In this document: positions 53,201 through 64,000 of the stretch, piece after piece | Layout: the number at the start of each line of letters is the position of its first letter | How positions within the stretch are numbered: the stretch's first letter is position 1 | Source: Diaporthe sp. PMI_573 | Taxonomy: Eukaryota > Ascomycota > Sordariomycetes > Diaporthales > Diaporthaceae | Length of the DNA stretch: 64,000 nucleotides | Reading direction: 5' to 3' | NCBI GenBank assembly: GCA_021399435.1 | Contig: JAJTUP010000047.1 | Span: 124,001 to 188,000 of the forward strand | Made by a program: the position numbers and the translations under genes | Notes under the pieces: model-generated | What the model saw: the letters and a program-made list of their open reading frames with translations, nothing else | What the model was told of the DNA's origin: nothing | Databases searched by the model: none

Positions 53201-54999
53201 AGAAAGTCCTTGAGTCTGAGAAGGCTTTGAGTCCAGACGAACAGAGCGACGAGTACCTTACCGGAGAAACAGCCAAACTCGTCATCGAAAATTACCTCCG
53301 GTCACTTAACTATGGCACAAAGTACCTGTACCAGACTCTGCCGCGGATCTTGGCATTGTGGATGGATCTGGGCGCTCAGATCGATAAGGCCCCCGAAGGG
53401 AAGATTTCAGTGTCTAGGGAGCTGTCCCAACGGAGGAAAACCTTGCTGCACGAGCTCAACAAATACTTCTACAAACACATGCAGCGCATGCCTGCCTACA
53501 TATTCTACACAGCGATGCCGCAGATCGTGGCTCGCATCGCTCATCCGAACCCAGACACCTTCACTCATTTGCAACACATTATTATCAAGATTGTGGAGGC
53601 ACATCCGCGACAGGCCCTCTGGGGCCTCTTCGCCATCATGACAAGCAAGCAGTCGTCTGACCGAACGAAACGTGGTCATCGCCTGCTAGCCCAACTCCGC
53701 AACATCAATGGAAAAAAGGTGGACGGCTCGGCATACGATCTGAGTAAGCTCCTGAGAATGGGCGAGAAGCTGGCGGAACAACTGCTCCTGGCTTGCAATA
53801 ACGGTGACTTCCAGAGCAACAGAACCACACATGCCAGCATAACTCGGGACCTCAACTTCAACCACAGATGCACGCCTTGCCCCTTGGTTGTTCCAATTGA
53901 GGCATGCCTGACCGCGACTTTGCCCACGCTGACGGACAACATAAAGAAGCACAAAGCATTTTCGGGAGATGTCGTAGCAATCGACTCGTTTCTGGACGAT
54001 GTCCTCGTCCTGGGATCACTCGCGAAACCACGGCGACTGACAGCGCGAGGTACGGATGGGAAACTATACAACCTCCTGATCAAGCCAAAGGATGACCTGC
54101 GGACGGATCAGCGCCTGATGGAATTCAACAGCATGATCAATCGGTCTTTGAAACGAGATGCGGAAAGCAGCCGCAGGCAACTTTACATTCGCACATACGC
54201 GGTGACCCCTCTGAACGAGGAATGCGGAATCCTCGAGTGGGTTGACGGGCTCAAGACAATGCGTGATATCCTGTTGGGCCTGTACAAGCCCCGCGGTATT
54301 GTGCCGAATTACGGTCAGATTCAGCAGATGATGAAAGAAGCCAGCACGTCGGACAAGAACATCAGGCTCTTTACCGAACAAGTTCTTGGCATGTTCCCAC
54401 CGGTACTGCCAAGCTGGTTCATCTCGCAATTCCCTAACCCATCAGCCTGGTTCGCGGCCCGGCTCAAGTACACGCGGTCATGCGCGGTCATGTCGATGGT
54501 GGGCACGATCCTGGGACTTGGCGACAGGCACGGCGAGAACGTGCTTCTGGAGGAGGGCAACGGCGGGGTGTTCCACGTGGACTTCAACTGCCTGTTCGAC
54601 AAGGGCCTGACATTTGCGCAGCCGGAGCGGGTGCCGTTCCGACTGACGCACAACATGGTGGCGGCGATGGGGATCTACGGGTACGAAGGGCCGTTCAGGC
54701 AGTGCAGCGAGCTGACACTGTCGATACTGCGGCAGCAGGAGGAGACCCTGATGACGATCTTGGAAGCTTTCATCTATGACCCCACGCTGGACCTGCAGAG
54801 GGACAAGAAGCGCAAGAGCGGCGTGGTGAAGTTGAACCCGACCAGCGTGGTGGAGAGCATCAAGAGGAAGGTTCGGGGCTTCATCGGCGATGAGAGCATC
54901 CCGCTGGGCGTGGAGGGCCAGGTGGAGGAGCTGGTGAAGCAGGCGACAAACCCGAGAAACCTGTCGGCAATGTACATCGGGTGGTGCCCTTTCTTGTAG
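47239..54999 (+). CDS. uvsB: ATR/MEC1-family checkpoint kinase (UvsB/MUS-9)
   Basis: Nine exons, 47239-47854, 47904-48544, 48602-48876, 48930-50064, 50120-50371, 50425-51654, 51706-52180, 52235-52715 and 52767-54999, close in every phase to 2445 residues, the usual length for filamentous-fungal ATR. The N-terminus is HEAT-like. Exon 4 (about 49400-49640) has SLMAWGQMGRVVSDDGLNLV and LDFLGHQNPIVSAVALNEI, the UME domain found in ATR/Mec1 and not in ATM. The FAT region spans exons 6-9. The kinase shows KLYNLLIKPKDDLRTDQRLM (ATP Lys), ILGLGDRHGENVL (catalytic loop, about residue 2284) and HVDFNCLFDKG (metal loop). The FATC end is LSAMYIGWCPFL. Together with a Ddc2/ATRIP partner it senses RPA-coated single-stranded DNA and starts the replication checkpoint. 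All catalytic residues are present and no damage was seen. The gene name follows the Aspergillus orthologue. Confidence 0.95.
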
Positions 55000-55748
55000 T
55001 TGTGTAACATGACAATTGCTGGAAAGCTGCCGTTGAACCGGTATCAAAGCCATGGGTGATATCAGCCCGTGAAGAAACCCCATGTCCAAGTCCCGGGTGT
55101 GTTCGCAACTCGGTCAGAAATGGCAGGTGATGAAGGAGGCGACGTAATATTGGTTGATGGATGCCCTGCTCGATCGGCAGTGGATGCCTAGCCAATTCAA
55201 TTCTGCAGAGTGATGTTCAAGGTCGACTAGCAGCCCTCACACACACGATTGTCCCAACTGTTTCACGGGGCGGGCGTTATCTGGAGGCGTTAGGCATCGA
55301 TTACAGGGGGGTCGGATGCCTGCCCAGGTGGGTTGCGCTTGACGTGACACAGCAGCACAACGGGATGGGGAAGGCGCCACTATCACCCACCCGCCTTCAC
55401 CTGAACCCAACCTCTCACTTCCTTTATCTGCCCTGCATTCCCGTTTCCATGGCAGCATAAATTCTGAGCCATCCCACCATCAGCCACATTCCAAACACCC
55501 ATCAGCGGCTTTTGTGGGCAATCTCGTCTCTGCTCGTGTCGCCGCGACTGACCTGATCGACGCGACCGCGGGTGAGGTCAACGTCATATCCCAGTGCAGG
55601 CAGCCCCTTGAAAAGCTGCATCGAGGCACAAACCCCTCCTCCCAACACTCCAAGCAACCTCATTTCTCCACTGCCGCAGGATAACACACTCCATCTCTGA
55701 CTCTGAAACTCTTCTTGTCAAACTCGTCCCTGGGAAAACATCTTCAAG
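55000..55748. other. Intergenic, promoter of the PARP-type zinc-finger gene
   Basis: 3' flank of the checkpoint kinase and CT-rich leader of the next gene. No gene was seen. Confidence 0.55.
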
Positions 55749-56891
55749 ATGCCCAACTATCGCATTGGTAAGCCAACCCTGGCGTCCTCCCCGCGTCCGC
55801 CCTCATCCCCTTGCTGGCGCGTGACAACCGTGTCAAGCTGTTGATACTGCCCTCATCCCCAACACGAACCGTCGCAATTCGTCCTGGAACTACGTTAACC
55901 TTCGTCACCAGAGGTCTCCTCCAACAACCGTGCTGGTTGCCAAGACACCCTTCACAAGAAGGAAGGGGTCAAGATCATGAAGGGCGAGCTGCGCTTCGGA
56001 AGCTGGCTCGAGTTTGGAGAGCACGGCTCTTGGAGGTGGAAGCACTGGTAAGCACAAACAACCCTGGATCAAGTCTGCCGGCCGTTCGTCCTCAGTGCTG
56101 AATCCTCTTTTCTCCCTGCTTTTAGGGGCTGCGTCTCTGGCAAACAGATCGAGAATCTGCGTGAAGACATCCGTGAGGGTGACTCGTTTGATTTCGACAT
56201 GATCGACGGCTACGATGAGATCGGGTGAGTGCCGACTCCTTACACTTTGAGTTAAAGTCGACTAAGCGCTGCTACAGTGCTCACCCTGAACTCCAAGCCA
56301 AGATCCGCACCGCTATGATCGAGGGCAAGATCGCGGATGAGGACTTCAACGGTGACCCTGAGTACAACGTCCTGGGCCAGACAGGCATTCGTGGCCGTGT
56401 GTCCAAGAAGAAAGCCGAGGACGAGGACGACAATGGCGAGGAGCCAGTACGTGTGTCTTCTTCCAACACTTTGCCCAATCAAGTGCTGATGTCCCTAGGA
56501 CGGTGGTGACACCCCCGCCAAGAAGGCCAAGAAGCGTGGCCGAAAGAAGGCTGGCAAGGACGAGGAAGAAGAGCAGGAGCAGGAGCAGGCTCCTCCCACT
56601 AAGAAGGCTCGGAAGAGCAAAGTCAAGAAGCAAGCCAGCGACGACGAAGATGCTCCGCCCATCGAAACTCCCAAGGCAGAGGGTCGGGCCAAGAAGCTCA
56701 AGACAAAGCAGAAGACTGATGAGGAAGCCGCCGTCGAGTCTGAGGCTCCCAAGAAGAAAGGCCGGGCCAAGAGGGTCAAACCCGAGCCTGAAGTCGATGA
56801 TGAGCCCGCCGTTGAGCAGCCCAAGAAGAAAGGTCGTGTTAAGAAGGCCAAGGTTGAGCCGGAGCCTGAGGCTGACGAGGAAGCTCCTAAG

Positions 56892-56923
<32 letters not shown>

Positions 56924-57032
56924 GGCCAAGAAGGGCGGCCGAAAGAAGAGGACTGCTGCCAACGGCGATGATCGTCAGGCTGAGGCTCCCAAAGCCGCTC
57001 CTGCGAGACGGGCCCGATCCAAGAAGAAGTAA
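55749..57032 (+). CDS. PARP-type zinc-finger protein with Lys-rich tail
   Basis: Exons 55749-55767, 55912-56047, 56126-56224, 56278-56446 and 56499-57032 give 318 residues. MPNYRIEVSSNNRAGCQDTL then KKEGVKIMKGELRFGSWLEF and WRWKHWGCVSGKQIENL form a PARP-type zinc finger (C-x2-C-like and H-x2-C ligands spread over about 80 residues; the second Cys of the first pair is His here, DTLHKK). This fold recognises DNA breaks. Then comes an acidic patch and a long tail with about ten KKGR/KKAKK repeats alternating with Glu/Pro-rich linkers, ending ARRARSKKK, which looks nuclear and DNA- or chromatin-binding. It lacks a catalytic PARP domain. A further GT-AG intron overlaps the stop: its donor GTAAGT supplies the TAA, and splicing (57030 to about 57081) would end the protein in Asn-Ala instead of Lys. 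Confidence 0.85.
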
Positions 57033-58042
57033 GTATCTGGAGGCCTGTCCGGCATTGAACATGAAGTCTAACAACGGCAGTGCCTGAACTGGACCGGACT
57101 ATCTCGATACAAATATGCTTGGGATAGTGGAATGGATCGTCCCACTGTCTGCACCTCCCATAACCGGTTCCTGTTGAAGTGACAATCAGATGGTAGGATC
57201 TTGAGAAGACGAACGGATCATCAGATGCCTTTGGCAGTCTTTGCTTTCTACGACGACACCTTTCTGGCTCTGCCTCAAGGGGAGGCAGCCGATGATGTCT
57301 CTGAGTCATCGACCTTTGGTGGCGCCGACTTCGAGGACGGCTTCATTTGTTGTCACACCAACTCGTCAGGCACAAAATTGTTGCTCACGTGCCGATCCAA
57401 CTACCCCAATATGTTCTCAGAGAGCAACGGATATGCACGATACCAAAAGTCTTTCATCAGGGTTGTTTTGTTTTTCTTGGCCACAAGCAGTTTTTCGCGA
57501 TGTCTTCAGGAGGCTCGGCCAAATGGCCTCAAAGACTGGCTCGCTCTTAGTATTGGCTTTACCGCGGTATTCTAAATCAAGACAAAGACCGTCCACAAAC
57601 GATTGTGTTCTCTGTGTGTTCGGCCTGGCTGATCCTGCCCGTTTCTCGACCCCTTCGCCTGTTTGAATACCGGCTCCTGCTCAGGGTCCTGCCTCCCGTT
57701 GCACTTTTCTCAGTTGAAGGACACGGCTCGGCCAGCCGGCTGTACAATGTTCAGCTTTCGGGTGCTATTGTCCTCTACCACCGCCCTTTGTCATACAAAG
57801 CACAATGCCATTGTCCTGCGCCTCCCTCGTCCCCAGCCCAGCGGCGCTTCAAGCCGTCGCCCCAACCCCGGATGCACAGATCTATAACAACTCACTCTCC
57901 CTCCCTCCACACAAGCTCTACACACCATCCTTTGCTCCTGTGTCTCATCACGGTCAGAGAATCAATAACCTGACATACTCTGTAATTTCTCTTTGATTCA
58001 ACTGACCTGTGGGACTCGATTTGACACCTGACAATCGTGGAA
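57033..58042. other. Intergenic, no gene seen
   Basis: Between the zinc-finger gene and the first member of the unnamed paralogue pair. CT-rich toward the right (leader-like). Short frames are unconvincing. Confidence 0.55.
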
Positions 58043-58975
58043 ATGACGGGTAAGTCATCCCTGTCGCTATGAAGTGCTCATATTATGCTAACTGTTATTG
58101 AAGCCATTCTGTACTCACTCGAGGAAGAGCCGACTCTCCCACTGTCTTTCGGACACGAGAAATTGATCGAGCTGGATGGCGACTACATGCCAGTCCACGA
58201 GCTCCCGGCTGAGGATGTCAACAGCTCGCTCCAGCAACGGATCCAGCAGCGGCCTGGAAAGAAAGCGCCCAGGCCTAACAAGGCGAGTCGTGCGTTCCGC
58301 CATGCCCAACTTGCAGTCCGCTCATTCATCCAGCGGCGGCGGCGCAGGGTATACGTGGCCCCGAGGCACAACGATGTAGACGACCGCCTCCCCCTGTCCG
58401 TGATCGAGCTCCTCCTGACGCAGCTTAGCATCCGGGCCCCGGCCCGGAACAAGGAGGGCGATGAAGATTTCGTCGGGGCGCGTTCACCAGCCCGGCCCTG
58501 TCCAACGTCTGCCGATCAGCTCTACGACCGGCTCGTTTACTCGCGGGACGTCGCCCGCCGGAGGAAATGCCACCACCCGGCTGCGCGCCACGAACTGGCG
58601 TATTGTGTTACCTGGGCCGAGCTGCCGTGGCTGCTGGAGCCCGTTTTAGCCGAGATGAAGGCGTGTCTGGACTATATGGAGACGTTCCGTGGTCGCCTTA
58701 ACCTCGAGACGGAGGGCTGTGATTATTGGCTTGACATGTCGCACCTTCGTCGGTGCATTTTCCGCCTGATGGGGTTCTGGCCCCACGATATCGAGCATGA
58801 CCTCGAAGCTTGGGCATTTGGGCTGCCGGAAGACCTGACGCGGCTTCTTTATCCACAGTGCGGCAGATTTGACCATGAAGAAATGGCGTTCAACCTAGAT
58901 GAGGTTATCATTGGACCTGTTTGGGATAGGCTGTTCAAGCTCGAGAATATCGTTCGCCTCCATCAGCACTATTGA
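58043..58975 (+). CDS. Unknown protein, first member of a putative paralogue pair
   Basis: Exon 1 is only 7 coding bases (ATGACGG, 58043-58049); a 54-nt intron (donor GTAAGT, branch GCTAAC, acceptor AAG) leads to exon 2, 58104-58975, giving 292 residues. The sequence begins MTAILYSLEEEPTLPLSF. A basic segment IQRRRRRVYV lies near residue 90. The second half is ordered and helical: SVIELLLTQLSI, QLYDRLVYSRDVARRR, ELPWLLEPVLAEMKACLDY, RLMGFWPHDIEHDLEAW and EVIIGPVWDRLFKLENI. There is no signal peptide, membrane helix or Cys motif. I do not recognise the family. The C-terminal block and the LYD-x3-SR segment resemble the gene at 60296-61393. If the tiny first exon is wrong, the start would be an internal Met near 58188. 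Confidence 0.65.
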
Positions 58976-60295
58976 TTGCTCTTGAGCGTGGCGGGGTTTT
59001 TGTTGCCATGCCCCTCGCTGGTTGACACTTTTGATTTAACATAGATTGCAATAATTTTAGCGAGCATGCGAGTGTTTGGACTTTGTCTTTGTCATACAAC
59101 TTGGGGGAAAGGACATCGGTTGTTGAAAATAGGTGGATACGCAAAACTCCATTTGCTTGTTTTATTAGTTTTGGCGTTGCTGGGTGCTGTTTCATTTTTT
59201 TTCTTCAACAATTTTCTTTTGCGCATGGCAACAGGGAAATAGGATCTTTGATAACTAGGTATGTACAAGGAATAAGAACAGCCAGAGTAAATTGCCCAGG
59301 TGGCTAACTGCTGCAATATCATTATTCTTCGAGATGGTAGTCAATCATGCATATATCTCAGTGCAAGTAACAATTTTAGACTGGAAAGATTGTTGAGAGA
59401 GAGAGAGAGTTAACTAGGCGCACAGTAATCAGCTAGGCTTTGGATACTTGCTACGCCCCAGATGCAGCTGCAACAACCAGGACCAGTCGCCTTAGAAAAG
59501 ACAGAGTTGAAAGTCAAGTGGGACTCGGAATGCTCAATTCCAGTGCACTGGTTGCTATGATCATGGGTGATGACCTCGGGATTGGTGATGGACAGTCCCC
59601 CCTGTTTGATTTGAGTGGTCTTCTGAGAACCGAAACTGTCGCCTTGCCTCAAGCTACTTGTGCTATTGGTTCAGCAAACACATGATTAGTCCTTACAGCA
59701 ATCAATTGAACCTTTACGTCATGGTTATCAGACAAACACATGGACATCTGGGCGAAAGTGTCTCCTTTTCAGAGTAGAAAGCTCAGTGCTCGAAGCGCGT
59801 CCCTGTCTCAACTTTTGTTGCCCCAGAAATGGAACCGCACCCACCCACTCGCTTTTGAAACCCAGAGTGTTCCCTGATTTTAGAAGCTCCTAAAACATAA
59901 AGGAGGTTCTTGCAAATTGACTGCTTGGGACAAAGAAGTTCTGCAAAGCGACTCCCACAACCCACACTTTCTTTCCCGCCACACCCCCATCGCCAACCCT
60001 TGTTCGTCACGTTCATTGTACACCAAAAAAACAAAGCACTCTCTTGCCCACAAGTCCCTTCCTACCTCGGACGCGACTCAGAGGACCCGTTGCGGGGGGG
60101 TTGGGGGGGGGGGGCTGGCAACCGTCGCCCAACGTCGCGTTTCTTTGTACTCGTTCAGCAGCAGGTGCGACACTTTTTCGTGCCACATTTCGCTGTCGCC
60201 ACTTACTCTCCTCGAAATCTTGCCGCGAATAGCTAGCAAAAGCCAGAACTGCATCGTTCGTTGACCCGTGCCTTTTCCGAAACAACCACCACGGA
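58976..60295. other. Intergenic between the two paralogues, no gene seen
   Basis: About 1.3 kb. It contains a short GA microsatellite (59396-59410) and a G-rich run (60094-60114) just before the second gene. No coding exon was recognised. Confidence 0.55.
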
Positions 60296-61393
60296 ATGAC
60301 ACGAATCATCCCCAACAGGAGAGGAAGCTGTCTCAGAATGGTGCACCTCGTTACGCCGAGCTCCTCCTCCCGCCCGGCTGGTGCGATCGACCTGAGGGAC
60401 AAAGACGACAACCTGGCAGCCGTTGACGATGCCGACGTCATTGCCAACAACCGCCTAGTCATCCGTAAGCACGAGCCTTGTTTAACAGCCCACCTCCTGT
60501 CGCGGTTTGGAAAAGCTCCGCCAGACATTGCTTTCGGCTCCATGGCAGACTACTGACACGTATTAGTTGAGCTGGAGGAGAAGTACATCCTCACCCCAGG
60601 TATTCTGACCATCAAGCCCTCTGGGAATCTCAAGGCCGACCATTCCCATGAGGAGCCCGATCAAGGTACGATGCTGGGTCTGTACCCAGCCCTCCCACCG
60701 CCCGACGAATACGAACAGCAAATTCCGTCCTGGTTGCGGGACTACCTGGTGAAGGAACTGAACCTCTTTGGCTGCGGCCCGCCTTCCGCCTGTGGATCTC
60801 TTTATGACCAGATGACGAGGAGCAGAGAACTAGGCAGCGAGGGTACGAACCTGAGCGTCAATTCGGCGGCGCTCCTTCTCTCCTGTGGCACGATGAGCCT
60901 GCGCAGCTCGATTACGGACCTTCGCGAATTTTGCTCCAGCGGGGAGCCCGTGTGCGAGGAAACCTATGCTATGGAGTTTGGAATCGTCGAGGGGGTCATC
61001 AAAGGGCTTGCTGGCTGGGACCCGTCTCAGAGCGTGCAAAGCAGACTGCTGGACACTAGGCCGACAAAGAACGAGGTCAAAGAGCACTCGCCCGCGAAGC
61101 GCCGCAAGATTTCCAAGCGCAACCATGTCGGCGTCGCCACGCCGGCGGAACGAGGGCTACCGAGGGAAATTGAACTGCTTCTAGACCTGGGATCGAAGGG
61201 CATGCTCATGAAGGGCTGTCTCGACAGCTCGCTGGAGGACCTGGTCATCAACCCGGTGTCTCGGCTCATCGACAAGCTCGAGATTGTCCGTAAAGGACTG
61301 CGGAACCAAGAGGATGAGGGTCGCAAGAACAAAGAGCATCACACGGGGGGCGACCATTCTTCGGACTCGGGTGTGTCCGCTTGCTCGCCTTGA
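60296..61393 (+). CDS. Unknown protein, second member of a putative paralogue pair
   Basis: Two exons, 60296-60464 and 60567-61393, give 331 residues; the intron (donor GTAAGC, acceptor TAG) is needed because the first exon otherwise runs to a stop soon after. The N-terminus is polar. Then come SWLRDYLVKELNLFG, SLYDQMTRSRELGSEG, LRSSITDLREFCSSGEP, EGVIKGLAGWDPSQ, a basic KRRKISKRN (possible nuclear signal), REIELLLDLGSKGM and EDLVINPVSRLIDKLEIV. The Lys/His-rich tail (NKEHHTGGDHSS) is disordered. The order and spacing of the helical blocks follow the gene at 58043-58975, with weak but consistent identity. No known domain was recognised. Neighbouring same-strand location fits an old tandem duplication. 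Confidence 0.65.
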
Positions 61394-62383
61394 GGACGAG
61401 TCTGTTGCCATTGGGCTGTCACAACTACCCACGAGGACTTGAAGGGGCTCATTGTTGTTTAGTGTATTTCACTTCCGCCAGGGTGTACATGAGATGAGCA
61501 TTTGGCTCAGTGGGCTGGCAGTGCTGGCAGTGCTGGAAGGAAATTGCACTAGTAACTTCTGAAAATACAATTTGAGAACAAGTCAACCTCTGGGCTTGGC
61601 CTCTATGTTCTGGTGGAATGTGATTGATCACATGGCCTACGTGCCCGGCTCTCACGGCCTTCGACCTGGCGCTTCCTAAGGGGCGAGGGAGATGGAGCTC
61701 ATAATTGGCGCGGGGCATTCCTCTTGGAAGATGTCCTCGAGGCGTGCTTTGTAGGCGGATGGGAGGCGAGCGGGAAGGACGCATGTGGAAACCGCTTCGG
61801 GTTCCTTTGAGAAGGGGGCTAGGGCAGGTTATCACGGCGCTTGACATGGATCCGAGGGAACTACACGCAGGGTTGGTGTGCCAGTCGGCTAACCAGGCGA
61901 GGGCAAACAAGCTTCGGGGAGTGACAGCACGGGGTTACAGTGCAGTTGAGCAGGATCGCGTACCTGGTCGTATTAGTCGAGCCTGCTCCCCCGCATCGAA
62001 ACTGGGGGCTTGCGCCGAGAAAGCTTGTCGATCCTTCCCGCTACGGCTTCCAAGGGGGGCAAAGGTGAGATTGGGGAGGTTGTATTTTCTCCGTCTTCTC
62101 CAACTCTCTCTCCATGGGAATCATGAGCCCGACTCGGTGCAACAACATACGAGGAAGGGCCGACGGAGAGGAGGGTGGACGTGACGATGGGCAATGGGTA
62201 GCTGCAGCTGCAGCTGCAGCCGCAGCCGCAAACGACTAATTCCCTGTTGGGGGGCCGGGGGCTCTTCTTGGACGTATACCCTCATCACCGCCCTGCCCTC
62301 CTCATTCGTTTGAGAGCGTGAGAGCCCACAGTCTCTTCGACTTGAAGCCCATCGACAGCTGTGTCTTGTTTCTCGCCTTCACA
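61394..62383. other. Intergenic, promoter of the beta-galactosidase gene
   Basis: No gene was seen. A short (CTGCAG)n-like repeat at about 62203-62229 (AGCTGCAGCTGCAG then CCGCAGCCGC) lies 155 bp before the next ATG. Confidence 0.55.
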
Positions 62384-64000
62384 ATGAGGCTTGCCGCTCT
62401 CCTCAGCCTCGCCACCCTGGCGCTCCAAGGCAGCGACGCCCTGCTTGGACGCCCCAGTCACCTCTTCCACGCCGAGCACAGGGACCTGCTTCAGGATGTC
62501 GTCACCTTCGACAACTACTCTCTCCTTATTAATGGCGAGCGCCAGTTGATCTACTCCGGAGAATTCCACCCCTTCCGGCTGCCTGTCCCGTCACTGTGGC
62601 CCGACGTCCTGGCCAAGGTCAAAGCAGTGGGCCTCAACACGATCAGCATTTACATTCATTGGGGCGCCCTAGAGGGCAAAGCCGGCGATTTCAATGCCCG
62701 AGGCCCTCTCGTCCTCGAGCCATTGTTCAAGGCTGCCCAGGCCGTCGGCCTCTACATCATTGCCAGACCCGGCCCCTACATCAACGCAGAGGCCACTGGT
62801 GGCGGCTTCCCGGGCTGGCTCCAACGCATTGAGGGAAAGCTGAGGACCAATGCTACTGACTATCTCTCTGCAACGGACAACTACATGGCGGAAATCGGGG
62901 CTCTCCTTGCCAAGTATCAGATCACCAACGGCGGCCCCGTCATCCTCGTCCAAGTTGAGAACGAGTACACCCAGGCCGAACCCGGCTCAGGTGTCGTCTT
63001 CCCGAATGGCGAATACATGAAGTATATCGAGGGCCAGCTCCACGACGCCGGTGTCGTGGTACCGTTGATCAGCAACGACGCTAGACCCGCCGGGCACAAC
63101 GCTCCCGGTACCGGTGTCGGCGCTGTGGACATCTACGGCCACGATAGTTACCCTCTGGGCTTTGACTGTGCCAATCCTTCCTCGTGGCCGGCGGGTGCCC
63201 TTCCGACAACTTTTCGCCAGACACATCTGCAGCAGAGTCCCAGTACCCCGTACACGATTCCAGAGTTCCAGGGAGGCAGCTTCGACCCTCCGGGCGGTGT
63301 TGGCTTCGAGAAATGCGCAGCCCTCGTTAACAGTAAGTAGCTTCTGGATGCAATCTGAACGAACCCCTTGAGGCGGGAAAATCTCTCCCATCTGTGGCCT
63401 GGCCTCAAAGGACTTATTACGCTGGTGGTTTGAGAAATGCTATGGCCATACTGTGGTCCTTTATTTCCCCCATTTGCATGAAACTACTCCCTTGGTGCTC
63501 TGATAGCTGACTCCGAATGCTGTAGTGGAGTTCGAGCGCGTCTTCTATAAGAACAACTATGCAGCGGGTGTGACTATCTACAGTCTCTACATGATCTTCG
63601 GTGGAACCAATTGGGGCAACATTGGTCACCCTGGCGGCTATGTACGTGGTTTTCATCATTGTCCGCTTACCTCTGGTACCGTCCTGAGACAGCCCGCCGG
63701 CCGGGCACGGCTACCTACAACCTCAGGACGCACCACTTCATTCGCACTTTTCCCAGCGCATTCAATCCGGATTTCGCTAATCAGCTATTTAACAGACAAG
63801 TTACGACTACGGCTCTGTCATTCGTGAAGACCGCGCGGTAGACAGAGAGAAGTACTCCGAGTTGAAGCTTCAGGCAACCTTTCTCAAGGCCTCTCCAGGC
63901 TACCTCCTCACTTCTGCCGCGAATTCATCGTCAACTGGCGTCTACAACACGAACTCGGATGTTCTCACCACCCCTCTCTTTGGATCCAATGGATCATTCT
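62384..64000 (+). CDS. lacA: GH35 beta-galactosidase, 3'-truncated by the window
   Basis: Exons 62384-63332, 63526-63641 and 63796 onward; the frame is open to the window end. [19 protein letters not shown] is a signal peptide. [36 protein letters not shown] and [12 protein letters not shown] are GH35 hallmarks. VQVENEY holds the acid/base Glu and [16 protein letters not shown] the nucleophile Glu. Exon 2 adds [13 protein letters not shown] and [17 protein letters not shown]; exon 3 continues [13 protein letters not shown]. The enzyme is secreted and removes terminal beta-galactose from plant galactans, arabinogalactans and xyloglucan. Family members have about 1000 residues, so two thirds of the protein lies beyond the window. 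Several N-x-S/T sites are visible, as expected. The ATG at 62384 is preferred over the frame start at 62318 because it begins the signal peptide. The symbol follows Aspergillus usage. Confidence 0.93.

Overview
The window reads as nuclear DNA of a filamentous ascomycete (Pezizomycotina, most likely a Sordariomycete). Genes are spaced by 0.3-3.4 kb on both strands. They carry short GT-AG introns (mostly 49-200 nt) with CTRAC-like branch sites. The families are fungal: a rhodopsin/PTH11-type receptor, a FunK1 kinase, DUF8035 and DUF7924 proteins, a Dal5-like MFS transporter and an ATR/UvsB kinase. There are no operons, CRISPR arrays, rRNA genes or recognisable tRNAs. Splice models were built by hand, joining exons only where the reading phase closed; where it did not close, this is stated.

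Layout, left to right: the 3' end of a nucleotide pyrophosphatase/phosphodiesterase (1-932, +); a decayed membrane-protein gene (about 1879-3110, -); a DUF8035 protein rich in Arg, Pro and Ser (4193-6236, -) preceded by a repeat-rich 3.4-kb gap; a GMC oxidoreductase (9658-11689, +); a tiny triple Cys/His-repeat protein (12311-12637, +); a Dal5-like MFS transporter with a frameshift and two near-identical introns (13175-15360, -); a DUF1810 protein (16686-17186, -); a DUF7924 nuclease-like protein (18140-19625, +); a small secreted protein (20346-20812, -); 6-phosphofructokinase (21946-24297, -); Mediator subunit 17 (26162-28219, +); and a macrodomain-sirtuin fusion (29136-30995, -).

The right half holds a rhodopsin-family receptor (31987-33411, -), an Old Yellow Enzyme (34493-35860, +), a FunK1 kinase (36404-38845, -), an unknown protein (40614-41333, -), COX16 (44357-44777, -) divergent from a redox-inactive PDI-like protein (45155-46518, +), the complete nine-exon ATR/MEC1 checkpoint kinase (47239-54999, +), a PARP-type zinc-finger protein (55749-57032, +), two neighbouring genes that look like diverged paralogues of an unnamed family (58043-58975 and 60296-61393, +), and the 5' part of a GH35 beta-galactosidase (62384 to the window end, +).

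The genes do not form an obvious pathway cluster; this is mostly a housekeeping region with accessory genes between. The features most worth following up are: (1) two homologous introns of about 190-200 nt in one gene, resembling introner-like elements; (2) the macrodomain-SirTM fusion, which would write and erase ADP-ribosylation in one chain; (3) a 108-residue protein made of three C-x2-H/C-x2-C repeats; (4) the unnamed paralogue pair; and (5) an 8-nt coding microexon that restores an otherwise broken PDI-like gene.
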